From contig JALSYJ010000009.1 of NCBI GenBank assembly GCA_027071965.1, positions 1 through 6,152 on the forward strand: 6,152 nt of DNA, written 5' to 3'. The position numbers and the translations under genes were made by a program. Positions 1-6,152 of this stretch are shown here, piece by piece (within the stretch, counting starts at the first letter, position 1; the number at the start of each line of letters is the position of its first letter). The stretch is from Robiginitomaculum sp. GTDB lineage: Bacteria; Pseudomonadota; Alphaproteobacteria; Caulobacterales; Maricaulaceae. Under the pieces are notes generated by a model. That model did not search any database and had not been told where the DNA came from. It worked only from the letters and a program-made list of their open reading frames with translations.

Positions 1-30
1 TTGTGCGCCGCCGATTCGGCAATCAAATTG

Positions 31-36
31 AGGGTG
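31..36 (+). promoter_or_regulatory. gyrA: Candidate ribosome binding site for gyrA TTG start at 42
   Basis: AGGGTG lies 5 nt before the TTG at 42, with its AGGG core 7 nt away. It supports TTG initiation, which would keep the polar Gly/Asn/Asp leader of GyrA. It competes with the site at 93-98. Confidence 0.45.
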
Positions 37-41
37 ATATT

Positions 42-2819
42 TTGAGCAATACAGACGAAAATGACGGTTCGGTGAATGATGGAAATGGTGGCGGAGAGCC
101 ACCAATGGAAGAGGGGGTATCCCCGATTTCCATAACCAGGGAAATGTCATCGTCTTATCTGGACTATGCGATGAGTGTTATCGTCTCAAGGGCGATCCCT
201 GACGTTCGTGACGGCTTAAAGCCGGTGCATCGCCGTGTGCTGTATGCTATGCATGAAAATGGTTATACCCACGATAAAAAATACCGCAAATGTGCCCGTG
301 TGGTTGGGGATGTAATGGGTAAATATCACCCCCATGGTGATTTGGCGATTTATGATGCTCTGGTTCGTCTGGCACAGGACTTTTCCATGTCACTGCCACT
401 TCTGGATGGGCAGGGAAATTTTGGTTCAGTTGACGGTGATCGTGCTGCGGCCATGCGCTACACTGAGGTAAGAATGGGTAAGTCTGCCGAGGCTTTATTG
501 GCAGATATCGGCAAAAACACCGTTGCCTTTCAGGACAATTACGACGGTGGTGAAAGTGAACCAACGGTTTTGCCGGCACGGTTTCCCAATATGCTGGTTA
601 ATGGGGCCGGTGGAATTGCAGTAGGAATGGCGACCAATATTCCGCCCCATAATCTTGGCGAAGTTGTCGATGCTACGCTTGCCTTGATTGATAAGCCTGA
701 CATTAGCATGGATGAGTTGCTTGAAATAGTTCCGGGGCCGGATTTTCCGACAGGCGGAGAAATTATCGGGCATATGGGCTCGCGCTCCGGATTGGCTGAG
801 GCCAAGGGGTCGGTAGTGGTTCGTGCCAAGTGCACAATCGAAGAAATCCGCAAAGGAAGAACTGCCATTGTGGTTCATGAAATTCCCTATCAGGTGAACA
901 AGGCCAATTTGATCGAAAAAATTGCCGAACATGTGCGTGAAAAACGTATTGAGGGTATTTCTGATCTGCGTGATGAATCTGATCGTACTGGCATGCGCAT
1001 TGTTATTGAGATCAAACGCGACGCCAATGCCGAAGTTGTCTTAAATCAGTTATATCGCTATTCGCAATTGCAAACCCGCTTTGGTGTTAACATGCTGGCG
1101 CTGGATCATGGTCGCCCAAGGCAGATGAATTTGCGTGATATGCTAGAGGCCTTTATTGATTTTCGTATTGAGGTCATTGCCCGGCGCTGCCGGTTTGATC
1201 TGGCCAAGTCACGGGATCGGGCGCATGTGCTGGTGGCGCTGGCGGTGGCTGTTGCCAATATTGATGAGGTGATTGCCTTAATAAGAAATTCACCCAATCC
1301 GGCCGCAGCACGGGAGTCTTTGCGCGCCAGATCATGGCCTGCGCGCGATATGGGGGCGCTGGTTGATCTGATTGCTGATCCTCGCTCCAGGCTGGATGAT
1401 GAGGGTGGCATCAGACTTACCGCCGAACAGGCAGGTGCGATTATGGATTTGCGTCTGTCCCGGTTAACTGCTCTGGGCGGCGATGAGATTAGCGACGAGG
1501 CCATGAAAATATCCAGGTCTATCGCTGACTTGTTGGAAATTTTGCGTTCCCGCGAACGGGTTTTGCAGATTATCCGTGATGATTTGATGGAAATCCGTGA
1601 AGAATTTGCCGTACCGCGTCGTACCCAGTTTGTTGAAGGTGAGCTGGATATGGATGATGAGGCGTTGATACCTCGTGCTGAAATGGTGGTCACATTTACG
1701 GCGCAGGGTTACGCCAAGCGTACACCTTTGGGGGTTTATCGTGAGCAGCGCAGAGGCGGCACCGGCCGTGCCGGCATGACCACCAAGGATGAGGATTTTG
1801 TCAGCCAGGTGGTTGTCGCATCTACTCATGCGCCAATTCTTTGCTTTTCATCTGCGGGCATGGTTTACACCCTGAAGGTCTGGCGTTTGCCGCAAGGGGA
1901 TCCAAGAACCAAAGGCAAGGCTCTGGTCAATCTGCTTCCACTTGATGCCGGTGAAACCATTACATCTATTCTTGTGCTGCCTGAAGACCAGGATAGCTGG
2001 AGTGATATGGACGTAATGTTTGCCACGCGCTCTGGCCGGGTGCGCCGTAACAAGCTTTCTGATTTTGCAAATGTAATGCGAAATGGCAAGATTGCCATGA
2101 AGCCTGATGAGGGTGATGGTATTTTGGCGGTTGAACCGTGTTCGGCAGATGACGATGTTCTGCTTACCACCAGACAGGGCAAATGTATCCGCTTTCCTGT
2201 GGAGGCGGTGCGGGTGTTTGTTGGTCGCACGTCTACCGGTGTGCGCGGTATTCGTCTGGCCGATGGTGACGAGGTTATCTCTATGGCAATACTGCGCCAT
2301 GTGGACATTGTTCCAGCGGAGGCCAGAGCATATCTGAAGCAGTCTAATGCAGCACGCCGGGCCTCAGGCGATGAAATAAACGAAGATGATATAATAAGCG
2401 AAGAAGGTGAGGAGGCCGCCCTGTCACTGGAGCGCATTGCCGAACTTGGAGCAGCAGAGCAATTTGTACTTACACTGTCCGATAATGGCTATGGCAAGCG
2501 CACATCTGCCTATGAATATCGGGTTTCAGGGCGCGGGGGCAAGGGACTGATTGCCCATGATCTGCGGCTGGACAAGATGAAGGGCGCGCATTTGGCCGCT
2601 TCTTTTCCTATTGCGGAAGAAGATGGTGTTATGCTGGTTACCGATGGTGGCCAATTGATACGAATCCCCGTAGCCGGAGTAAGAATTGCCGGACGGGCAA
2701 CGGCTGGTGTGACCATTATTCGCTTGCGTGGAGAGGAAAGGGTCGTTTCCGTACAAAGGGTGGTCGAAACCGAAGAAGAAGCAGAAGACAGTGGTGGTGA
2801 CAGCACAGCGGCTGGATAG
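42..2819 (+). CDS. gyrA: DNA gyrase subunit A (GyrA)
   Basis: GyrA is the DNA-breaking and rejoining subunit of gyrase (A2B2 with GyrB), which introduces negative supercoils using ATP. Numbering is from the TTG at 42 (925 aa). The cleavage domain starts at the SSYLDYAMSVIVSRAIPDVR motif (about residue 36). It continues through the quinolone-determining region HPHGDLAIYD (L101, D105) to the catalytic tyrosine Y140 in AAAMRYTE. A coiled-coil stretch lies near residues 485-525. The GyrA box QRRGGTGRAG at 569-578 identifies gyrase rather than ParC. It is followed by beta-pinwheel blade repeats (for example GRVRRN, GKCIRFP, GYGKRTS, GGQLIRIP) and an acidic tail. An acidic insert near residues 760-805 is typical of alphaproteobacterial GyrA. 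Oddity: Leu replaces the usual Ser/Ala at the E. coli Ser83 position. The start is uncertain. TTG42 has AGGG upstream and gives the Gly/Asp-rich leader common in this class. ATG105 also has a good ribosome site and would give 904 aa. The identity is certain; the start is moderately supported. Confidence 0.97.
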   Translation: MSNTDENDGSVNDGNGGGEPPMEEGVSPISITREMSSSYLDYAMSVIVSRAIPDVRDGLKPVHRRVLYAMHENGYTHDKKYRKCARVVGDVMGKYHPHGDLAIYDALVRLAQDFSMSLPLLDGQGNFGSVDGDRAAAMRYTEVRMGKSAEALLADIGKNTVAFQDNYDGGESEPTVLPARFPNMLVNGAGGIAVGMATNIPPHNLGEVVDATLALIDKPDISMDELLEIVPGPDFPTGGEIIGHMGSRSGLAEAKGSVVVRAKCTIEEIRKGRTAIVVHEIPYQVNKANLIEKIAEHVREKRIEGISDLRDESDRTGMRIVIEIKRDANAEVVLNQLYRYSQLQTRFGVNMLALDHGRPRQMNLRDMLEAFIDFRIEVIARRCRFDLAKSRDRAHVLVALAVAVANIDEVIALIRNSPNPAAARESLRARSWPARDMGALVDLIADPRSRLDDEGGIRLTAEQAGAIMDLRLSRLTALGGDEISDEAMKISRSIADLLEILRSRERVLQIIRDDLMEIREEFAVPRRTQFVEGELDMDDEALIPRAEMVVTFTAQGYAKRTPLGVYREQRRGGTGRAGMTTKDEDFVSQVVVASTHAPILCFSSAGMVYTLKVWRLPQGDPRTKGKALVNLLPLDAGETITSILVLPEDQDSWSDMDVMFATRSGRVRRNKLSDFANVMRNGKIAMKPDEGDGILAVEPCSADDDVLLTTRQGKCIRFPVEAVRVFVGRTSTGVRGIRLADGDEVISMAILRHVDIVPAEARAYLKQSNAARRASGDEINEDDIISEEGEEAALSLERIAELGAAEQFVLTLSDNGYGKRTSAYEYRVSGRGGKGLIAHDLRLDKMKGAHLAASFPIAEEDGVMLVTDGGQLIRIPVAGVRIAGRATAGVTIIRLRGEERVVSVQRVVETEEEAEDSGGDSTAAG
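93..98 (+). promoter_or_regulatory. gyrA: Candidate ribosome binding site for alternative gyrA ATG start at 105
   Basis: GGAGAG, with its GGAG core 8 nt before the in-frame ATG at 105, is a good Shine-Dalgarno match. Starting there would place about 15 residues before the SSYLDYAM motif, close to the E. coli GyrA leader length. The purine-rich run could also simply be the Gly-Gly-Glu codons of a longer leader. Confidence 0.35.
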
Positions 2820-2839
2820 CATGCGCAAGGACGGGTGGG

Positions 2840-3104
2840 ATGATAGTTGAGTTGCCAGTCTTGTTTGCATTATACAATCCCAATATATTATTCATGCTGT
2901 TTTTACCGCAATTAGGGTACTGGCTTCAGTTTTTCTGATATTGGCGTTTTACTTGATGGGTTGTGGGTTATCGGTGTAGGCACTTTACGTCGGGTATTGC
3001 AAAATTCATGGGTGCAAAGTCTGATGAAATGGGCTACAGGTTTTGTCTATCTATTTATAGGTGTTTTGGTTTTGGCCAAAGGCATCAGGCTAAGTCAGGC
3101 ATAA
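2840..3104 (+). pseudogene. Decayed C-terminal half of a LysE/RhtB-family amino-acid exporter
   Basis: This gap between gyrA and coaD reads as pieces of a LysE/RhtB membrane transporter in three successive frames. The first piece (2840-2938) contains ALYNPNILFMLFLPQ, which resembles the family's NPK...FFLAFLPQF motif. The middle frame (about 2914-2963) gives a hydrophobic stretch, VLASVFLILAFYLMGCGL. The third piece (about 2958-3104, TAA at 3102) gives LWVIGVGTLRRVLQN, then WATGFVYLFIGVLVLAKG, matching the family's positively charged loop and last membrane helix (LRRLL...G.VLIGLGLRL). Each frame change goes in the same direction, as two single-base deletions would produce. The N-terminal half, roughly 110-120 residues of a family protein of about 205, is absent: gyrA ends directly upstream. 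Family members export amino acids such as lysine, homoserine or threonine; this copy cannot make a working protein. The assignment rests on motif recognition by eye, without a profile search. Confidence 0.66.
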
Positions 3105-3106
3105 TC

Positions 3107-3601
3107 ATGCGAACAGGACTGTTTCCCGGAACATTTGATCCCGTAACCAATGGCCATATTGATCTGGTCGGACGGGCAGTAAAGCTTGTTGATCGTCTGG
3201 TGGTAGGGGTGGCTACAAATGCCGAGAAGAAACCGCTTTTTTCACTGAATGAGCGCGTTGAAATGGTAAGTCACGAGGTGGACAGATTTCAGGAGCAAGC
3301 CGAAGTTATAGTCAAACCCATGACGGGGCTGCTCATGCACTTCGCCGAGGAGGTAGGTGCTAATGCCATTGTGCGAGGCTTGCGCGCTGTATCGGATTTT
3401 GAGTATGAGTTTCAGATGGTTGGAATGAACCAGCATTTGAACTCGGATATTGAAACCATGTTTTTAATGGCTGACCCGCGTCATCAGGCAATTGCCTCAA
3501 GATTGGTAAAGGAAATTTGCCGATTGGGAGGAAATATTAAGCCATTTGTATCTGAAAATGTTGCAACCTTGTTGGAGAATAAGTTTAAGAATGATACGTA
3601 A
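3107..3601 (+). CDS. coaD: Phosphopantetheine adenylyltransferase (CoaD)
   Basis: CoaD transfers AMP from ATP to 4'-phosphopantetheine, giving dephospho-CoA. This is the next-to-last step of coenzyme A synthesis, in the cytoplasm, usually as a hexamer. The 164-aa product is close to the E. coli length (159 aa). It carries the nucleotidyltransferase signature FPGTFDPVTNGH (residues 6-17, with the ATP-phosphate-binding TNGH at 14-17). Further matches are KKPLFSLNER (41-50), RGLRAVSDFEYEFQM (90-104, including the substrate and ATP-binding arginines) and IASRLVKEI (129-137), which matches the C-terminal ATP-contact segment. The ATG at 3107 puts the signature at the very N-terminus as in the family. 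An in-frame GTG at 2963 would add 48 residues read from the transporter remnant and is not credible. The ribosome site is weak (AGG at 3097-3099, 7 nt away). The start lies 2 nt after the stop of the LysE-like remnant. The stop overlaps the next gene by 11 nt, suggesting coupled translation. Confidence 0.97.
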   Translation: MRTGLFPGTFDPVTNGHIDLVGRAVKLVDRLVVGVATNAEKKPLFSLNERVEMVSHEVDRFQEQAEVIVKPMTGLLMHFAEEVGANAIVRGLRAVSDFEYEFQMVGMNQHLNSDIETMFLMADPRHQAIASRLVKEICRLGGNIKPFVSENVATLLENKFKNDT

Positions 3602-4559
3602 TTTCATACCCCTGGTTCCTATTATAGCCGCCAGCCTGTTTGCTTGCGGAGCTGCGGAGCCTGAAGATTCATCCATTATCGCGGCAGCGGAAACAGAAGA
3701 GCAAGCAGAACAGCCGGCAGTAATTATTCCGCAAGGTGATATGTTCCGGCCTGTTGGCGCAGTAGATGTTTCGGCTTTTGATGACCCTGAAACTGCTCCG
3801 CAGGATTGGCGCAAAGTGGCTCCTGAGCAATTGATTTTGCTAAAGACATCTCATGGGGTGTCCCTGATTGAAATGTCACCGGAATTTACGCCGGGCCATG
3901 TGGCGCAATTTTCCTTTTTGGCCCGTAGCGGCCATTTTGTTGGATTGCCATTTCATCGTGTGATTGAGGGCTTTATGGCACAGGCCGGAAACACGGCTTT
4001 GCTGTCCAAAGAGCCGGCGCCGACATCTGTCTTGCCTGCTGAGTTCAACTTTCGCAGACCACCTGAAACCAATATGGTAGTAACGTCGGAGCGACGCTCT
4101 GCAGATGCCGGGTTCATAAACGGGTTCAAAATTGCCTCACAAAATCCAATGCTGGCAAGTATGACCGCTGATGGAAAGGTGCAGGCATGGCCGCTGCATT
4201 GTCCCGGAGCAGTAGCGGCTGCCCGACTTGGAAGTGATATTAACAGTGCTAATGCTGAGTTTTATATAACAACAAGCTACCCGGAAAGTCTGGATAAGAA
4301 GTATACAGTGTGGGGACGGGTAAGGGCCGGTCTTCGCAATGTTTATAAGATCAAGAAGGGAGAGCCGCCAATGCCTCCTGATCTGATCGAGGCTTTTTCG
4401 CTGGTATCTGATCTTGACCCTGCACAGGCACCGCAAGTGTGGGTAATGAATACTGATAGCCCAACATTTGCTAGTTATCTGGAAGGCCTGCGCTTGCAGA
4501 CCGGAGCGCTGCCCGATGTATGTAATATTGACGTGCCGGTGATTGTTCGCTGGCCTTAA
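3591..4559 (+). CDS. Cyclophilin-type peptidyl-prolyl isomerase, putative lipoprotein
   Basis: This is a predicted envelope cyclophilin (peptidyl-prolyl cis-trans isomerase) of 322 aa. The N-terminus MIRNFIPLVPIIAASLFAC is a short signal peptide ending in a lipobox-like LFAC, with lipidated Cys19. Gly follows at +2, so outer-membrane sorting is likely. A polar linker (about 20-75) precedes the cyclophilin fold (about 80-260). The signature FHRVIEGFMAQAGN is at 121-134 and includes R123, F128 and Q131, equivalent to human CypA R55, F60 and Q63. AEFYIT (222-227) replaces the usual SQFFI, and KKYTVWGRV is at 236-244. The Gly-rich loop after the signature is lost, and about 40 extra residues lie near 158-200. 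A tail of about 60 residues contains C311. I chose ATG3591 because the signal peptide begins exactly there. ATG3546, in the same frame, would put an unlikely 15 residues in front of it. The start overlaps coaD by 11 nt; GGAG at 3574-3577 is rather distant. Activity is plausible but unproven, given the changed positions. Confidence 0.9.
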   Translation: MIRNFIPLVPIIAASLFACGAAEPEDSSIIAAAETEEQAEQPAVIIPQGDMFRPVGAVDVSAFDDPETAPQDWRKVAPEQLILLKTSHGVSLIEMSPEFTPGHVAQFSFLARSGHFVGLPFHRVIEGFMAQAGNTALLSKEPAPTSVLPAEFNFRRPPETNMVVTSERRSADAGFINGFKIASQNPMLASMTADGKVQAWPLHCPGAVAAARLGSDINSANAEFYITTSYPESLDKKYTVWGRVRAGLRNVYKIKKGEPPMPPDLIEAFSLVSDLDPAQAPQVWVMNTDSPTFASYLEGLRLQTGALPDVCNIDVPVIVRWP

Positions 4560-4570
4560 ATGCTTGATTA

Positions 4571-4575
4571 AAGGA
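4571..4575 (+). promoter_or_regulatory. Ribosome binding site fixing the start of the second cyclophilin
   Basis: AAGGA lies 6 nt before the ATG at 4582 and is the strongest Shine-Dalgarno match near any start here. It settles the start against the in-frame TTG at 4543, which lies inside the preceding gene. Confidence 0.75.
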
Positions 4576-4581
4576 AGTAAA

Positions 4582-5040
4582 ATGAGTGAAACTAACGACA
4601 GGTTTTTGACGCTTAAGCTGTCTACCGGTGATGTGAAAATCCGTTTGCGGCCGGATCTGGCCCCAAAACATGTAGAGCAAATATCAAGACTGGCTGGCGA
4701 GGGCTTTTATGATGGTCTGACATTCCATCGGGTCATTGACGGGTTTATGGCCCAGGGTGGTTGTCCTGATGGCACCGGAATGGGTGGTGCCGGTAATCAT
4801 GTGGATGCAGAATTTTCCGAAGAATCCCATCAGCGCGGGATTTGCTCCATGGCCCGCTCACAGAACCCCAATTCAGCCTCTAGCCAGTTCTTTATCTGTT
4901 TTGATGATGCCAGTTTCCTTGATCGTCAATACACCGTGTGGGGCGAGGTTGTTTCCGGCATGGATGCGGTAGATGCGCTACCAAAGGGTGAGCCTCCGGC
5001 AAACCCTGGCGTAATTGAAAGCGCCAGCGTCAGCGGCTGA
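4582..5040 (+). CDS. ppiB: Cytoplasmic cyclophilin-type peptidyl-prolyl cis-trans isomerase
   Basis: This is a compact 152-aa single-domain cyclophilin that speeds cis-trans isomerisation of Xaa-Pro bonds during protein folding. It has no signal peptide, so it is predicted cytoplasmic, like E. coli PpiB (164 aa); the symbol is assigned by that type, not by proven orthology. All hallmarks are present: FHRVIDGFMAQGG at 48-60 (R50, F55, Q58 equal CypA R55, F60, Q63), the glycine loop GTGMGGAG at 64-71, SMARSQNPNSASSQFFI at 89-105 (F104 equals CypA F113), and FLDRQYTVWGEV at 112-123 (L113 equals CypA L122). Tyr117 stands where CypA has His126. It starts 22 nt after the lipoprotein cyclophilin. 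Both share KGEPP near the end of the fold, so they may be old duplicates that diverged in location. The canonical motifs here contrast with the altered ones in the upstream paralogue. Confidence 0.96.
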   Translation: MSETNDRFLTLKLSTGDVKIRLRPDLAPKHVEQISRLAGEGFYDGLTFHRVIDGFMAQGGCPDGTGMGGAGNHVDAEFSEESHQRGICSMARSQNPNSASSQFFICFDDASFLDRQYTVWGEVVSGMDAVDALPKGEPPANPGVIESASVSG

Positions 5041-5064
5041 ATTCTTGTAATTTGAAGCCTCTTC

Positions 5065-6152
5065 ATGCGTGTTGATGATTTTGATTTCTTCCTTCCCGAA
5101 GATCGGATTGCCTTGCGTCCTGCTGTGCCCAGAAACAGCGCGCGCATGTTGCAGGTTGATAGCAATGGGAAGTTTAGCGACCACATAGTGGGTGCTCTGG
5201 GCAAATTTCTGGTGCCCGGAGATGTGCTGGTTTTGAATAATACCAAAGTTTTTGCCGCGCATTTGCATGGGGTGCGTCCGGCTCGATCTGTTGGCGGTGG
5301 GGGGCCGGCTCAGGTTTCGATCAATTTGCACAAGTGTCTTGATGAGCAGACCTGGCTGGCTTTTGCGCGGCCGGCAAAGCGCCTGCGGGTGGGTGATGAG
5401 CTTAGCTTTGGCGGCTCATTGCAGGCCAGGGTCGTGCATAAGAGTATGGATGGGCAGGTGCAATTGCGTTTTAATGCCTCTGGCGCGCAGTTGGACAAGC
5501 TGTTTCATCAGGCAGGAGAGGTGCCTCTGCCACCATATATCGGTAGCAAACGTTCCGTTGATGCCAGGGATTTGTCTGATTACCAAACGGTATATGCCGA
5601 CGAGACCGGGTCGGTGGCAGCGCCAACTGCGGGTCTGCATTTTACCAATGCCATGCTAAAGGATCTGGCATCCAGAGGTATCGAGATTTGTTATATTACC
5701 TTGCATGTTGGAGCAGGCACCTTCCTGCCGGTAAAGGTGGATGATACCGATCAGCACCAAATGCACGCAGAATGGCGTGAGATACCGCCACAGAGCGCCA
5801 GTACGATAAATCAGGCCAGAGAGGCAGGGCGCCGAATTATCGCAGTGGGAACCACTTCCCTGCGCTCTTTGGAAAGTGCGGTTTCGGCAGATGGTGAAGT
5901 CGTGGCCGGGCAGGGCGATACAGATATTTTTATTACGCCGGGCCACGATTTTAAGGTAATAGATGGCCTGTTGACGAATTTTCATTTGCCAAAGTCGACC
6001 CTGTTTATGCTGGTGAGTGCATTTTGCGGGCTTGGAGCCATGCGCAAGGCTTATGAGCATGCAATCAACTCCGGTTATCGGTTTTATTCCTATGGTGATG
6101 CCTGTTTGCTGTGGCGTTCCGGGTGCGACAAAACCGGAAAAAGCGATCTTTG
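5065..6152 (+). CDS. queA: S-adenosylmethionine:tRNA ribosyltransferase-isomerase (QueA), 3' end cut by window
   Basis: QueA moves and rearranges the ribosyl group of S-adenosylmethionine onto preQ1 at wobble position 34 of tRNAs with GUN anticodons, giving epoxyqueuosine-tRNA. The frame is open from ATG5065 to the window edge (362 complete codons, no stop). E. coli QueA has 356 aa, so only a few residues should be missing. Conserved blocks in order are MRVDDFDFFLPEDRIA at the N-terminus, LVLNNTKVFAAHL, PLPPYI, YQTVYA (173-178), AAPTAGLHF (185-193), LHVGAGTFLPVKV (213-225), AVGTTSLRSLES (260-271), LTNFHLPKSTL (303-313) and YRFYSYGDACLLW (338-350). The tail after W350 is polar. The gene starts 24 nt after the second cyclophilin. 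Its ribosome site is weak (GAAG at 5054-5057) and falls in a tiny potential hairpin (TGAAG/CTTCA) abutting the ATG, which may be chance. The tRNA-guanine transglycosylase gene tgt often follows queA but lies outside this window. Confidence 0.97.
   Translation, partial: MRVDDFDFFLPEDRIALRPAVPRNSARMLQVDSNGKFSDHIVGALGKFLVPGDVLVLNNTKVFAAHLHGVRPARSVGGGGPAQVSINLHKCLDEQTWLAFARPAKRLRVGDELSFGGSLQARVVHKSMDGQVQLRFNASGAQLDKLFHQAGEVPLPPYIGSKRSVDARDLSDYQTVYADETGSVAAPTAGLHFTNAMLKDLASRGIEICYITLHVGAGTFLPVKVDDTDQHQMHAEWREIPPQSASTINQAREAGRRIIAVGTTSLRSLESAVSADGEVVAGQGDTDIFITPGHDFKVIDGLLTNFHLPKSTLFMLVSAFCGLGAMRKAYEHAINSGYRFYSYGDACLLWRSGCDKTGKSDL

Noticed and set aside
3..41. GTG at 3 as the gyrA start
   Set aside because: The frame is simply open to the window edge. 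No ribosome site can be seen and the extra Arg-rich leader is unlike GyrA.
1..45. Possible 3' end of an upstream gene (frame open to a TGA at 43-45, or another to a TGA at 29-31)
   Set aside because: Too few codons to recognise any product; an open frame this short is expected by chance.
1106..1693. Long minus-strand open frames inside gyrA and opposite other genes
   Set aside because: Their translations are Ser/Arg-rich or otherwise without recognisable domains, and they lie opposite clearly conserved coding sequence, so they are shadows.
2821..2850. Nine-codon ORF starting 1 nt after the gyrA stop
   Set aside because: Too short, with no similarity I recognise; it overlaps the frame of the transporter remnant.
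2847..2876. Promoter-like TTGAGT / TATACA with 18-nt spacing ahead of coaD
   Set aside because: Only about 4 of 6 matches in each box, inside remnant coding sequence; not distinguishable from chance.
2840..2938. A 32-aa hydrophobic small protein with AAGGA 8 nt upstream of its ATG
   Set aside because: It has a plausible ribosome site, but its content matches the NPK/FLPQ segment of LysE exporters and the similarity continues in other frames, so a decayed gene explains it better.
2963..3106. N-terminal extension of CoaD from GTG at 2963
   Set aside because: CoaD begins at the MRTGLFPGTFDP motif. The extension reads transporter-remnant DNA in the wrong frame and is unlike the family.
5053..5065. 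Mini-hairpin (TGAAG/CTTCA, 3-nt loop) over the queA ribosome site
   Set aside because: A 5-bp stem is too short to claim as a regulator or terminator and is expected by chance.

Overview
The window is a chromosomal housekeeping segment, very probably from an alphaproteobacterium. Two things support this. The GyrA has the acidic C-terminal-domain insert and the QRRGGTGRAG-type GyrA box that I associate with that class. The gene order gyrA - coaD - cyclophilin - cyclophilin - queA is also a familiar alphaproteobacterial arrangement. Base composition looks moderate and uniform throughout. I cannot name a genus from the sequence alone. All intact genes are on the + strand.

Layout: (1) gyrA (DNA gyrase subunit A) fills the first 2.8 kb, nearly complete to complete depending on the start codon. 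(2) A 287-nt gap follows. It is not empty: it holds the decayed C-terminal half of a LysE/RhtB-type amino-acid exporter, broken into at least three reading frames. (3) coaD (phosphopantetheine adenylyltransferase) begins 2 nt after the remnant's stop. (4) A lipoprotein-type cyclophilin overlaps coaD by 11 nt. (5) A compact cytoplasmic cyclophilin follows after 22 nt. (6) queA (tRNA queuosine synthesis) follows after 24 nt and runs off the right edge within a few residues of its expected end.

The tight spacing from coaD through queA suggests one transcription unit. Its products act in separate processes: CoA synthesis, protein folding in the envelope and in the cytoplasm, and tRNA wobble-base modification. 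gyrA may be separately controlled; its promoter lies outside the window. I saw no RNA gene, CRISPR array, insertion sequence or convincing terminator.

I found no new multi-gene system. The points most worth a second look are the LysE-family remnant between gyrA and coaD, a native leucine at the GyrA position equivalent to E. coli Ser83 (the main quinolone-resistance site), and the divergent active site and inserts of the lipoprotein cyclophilin.
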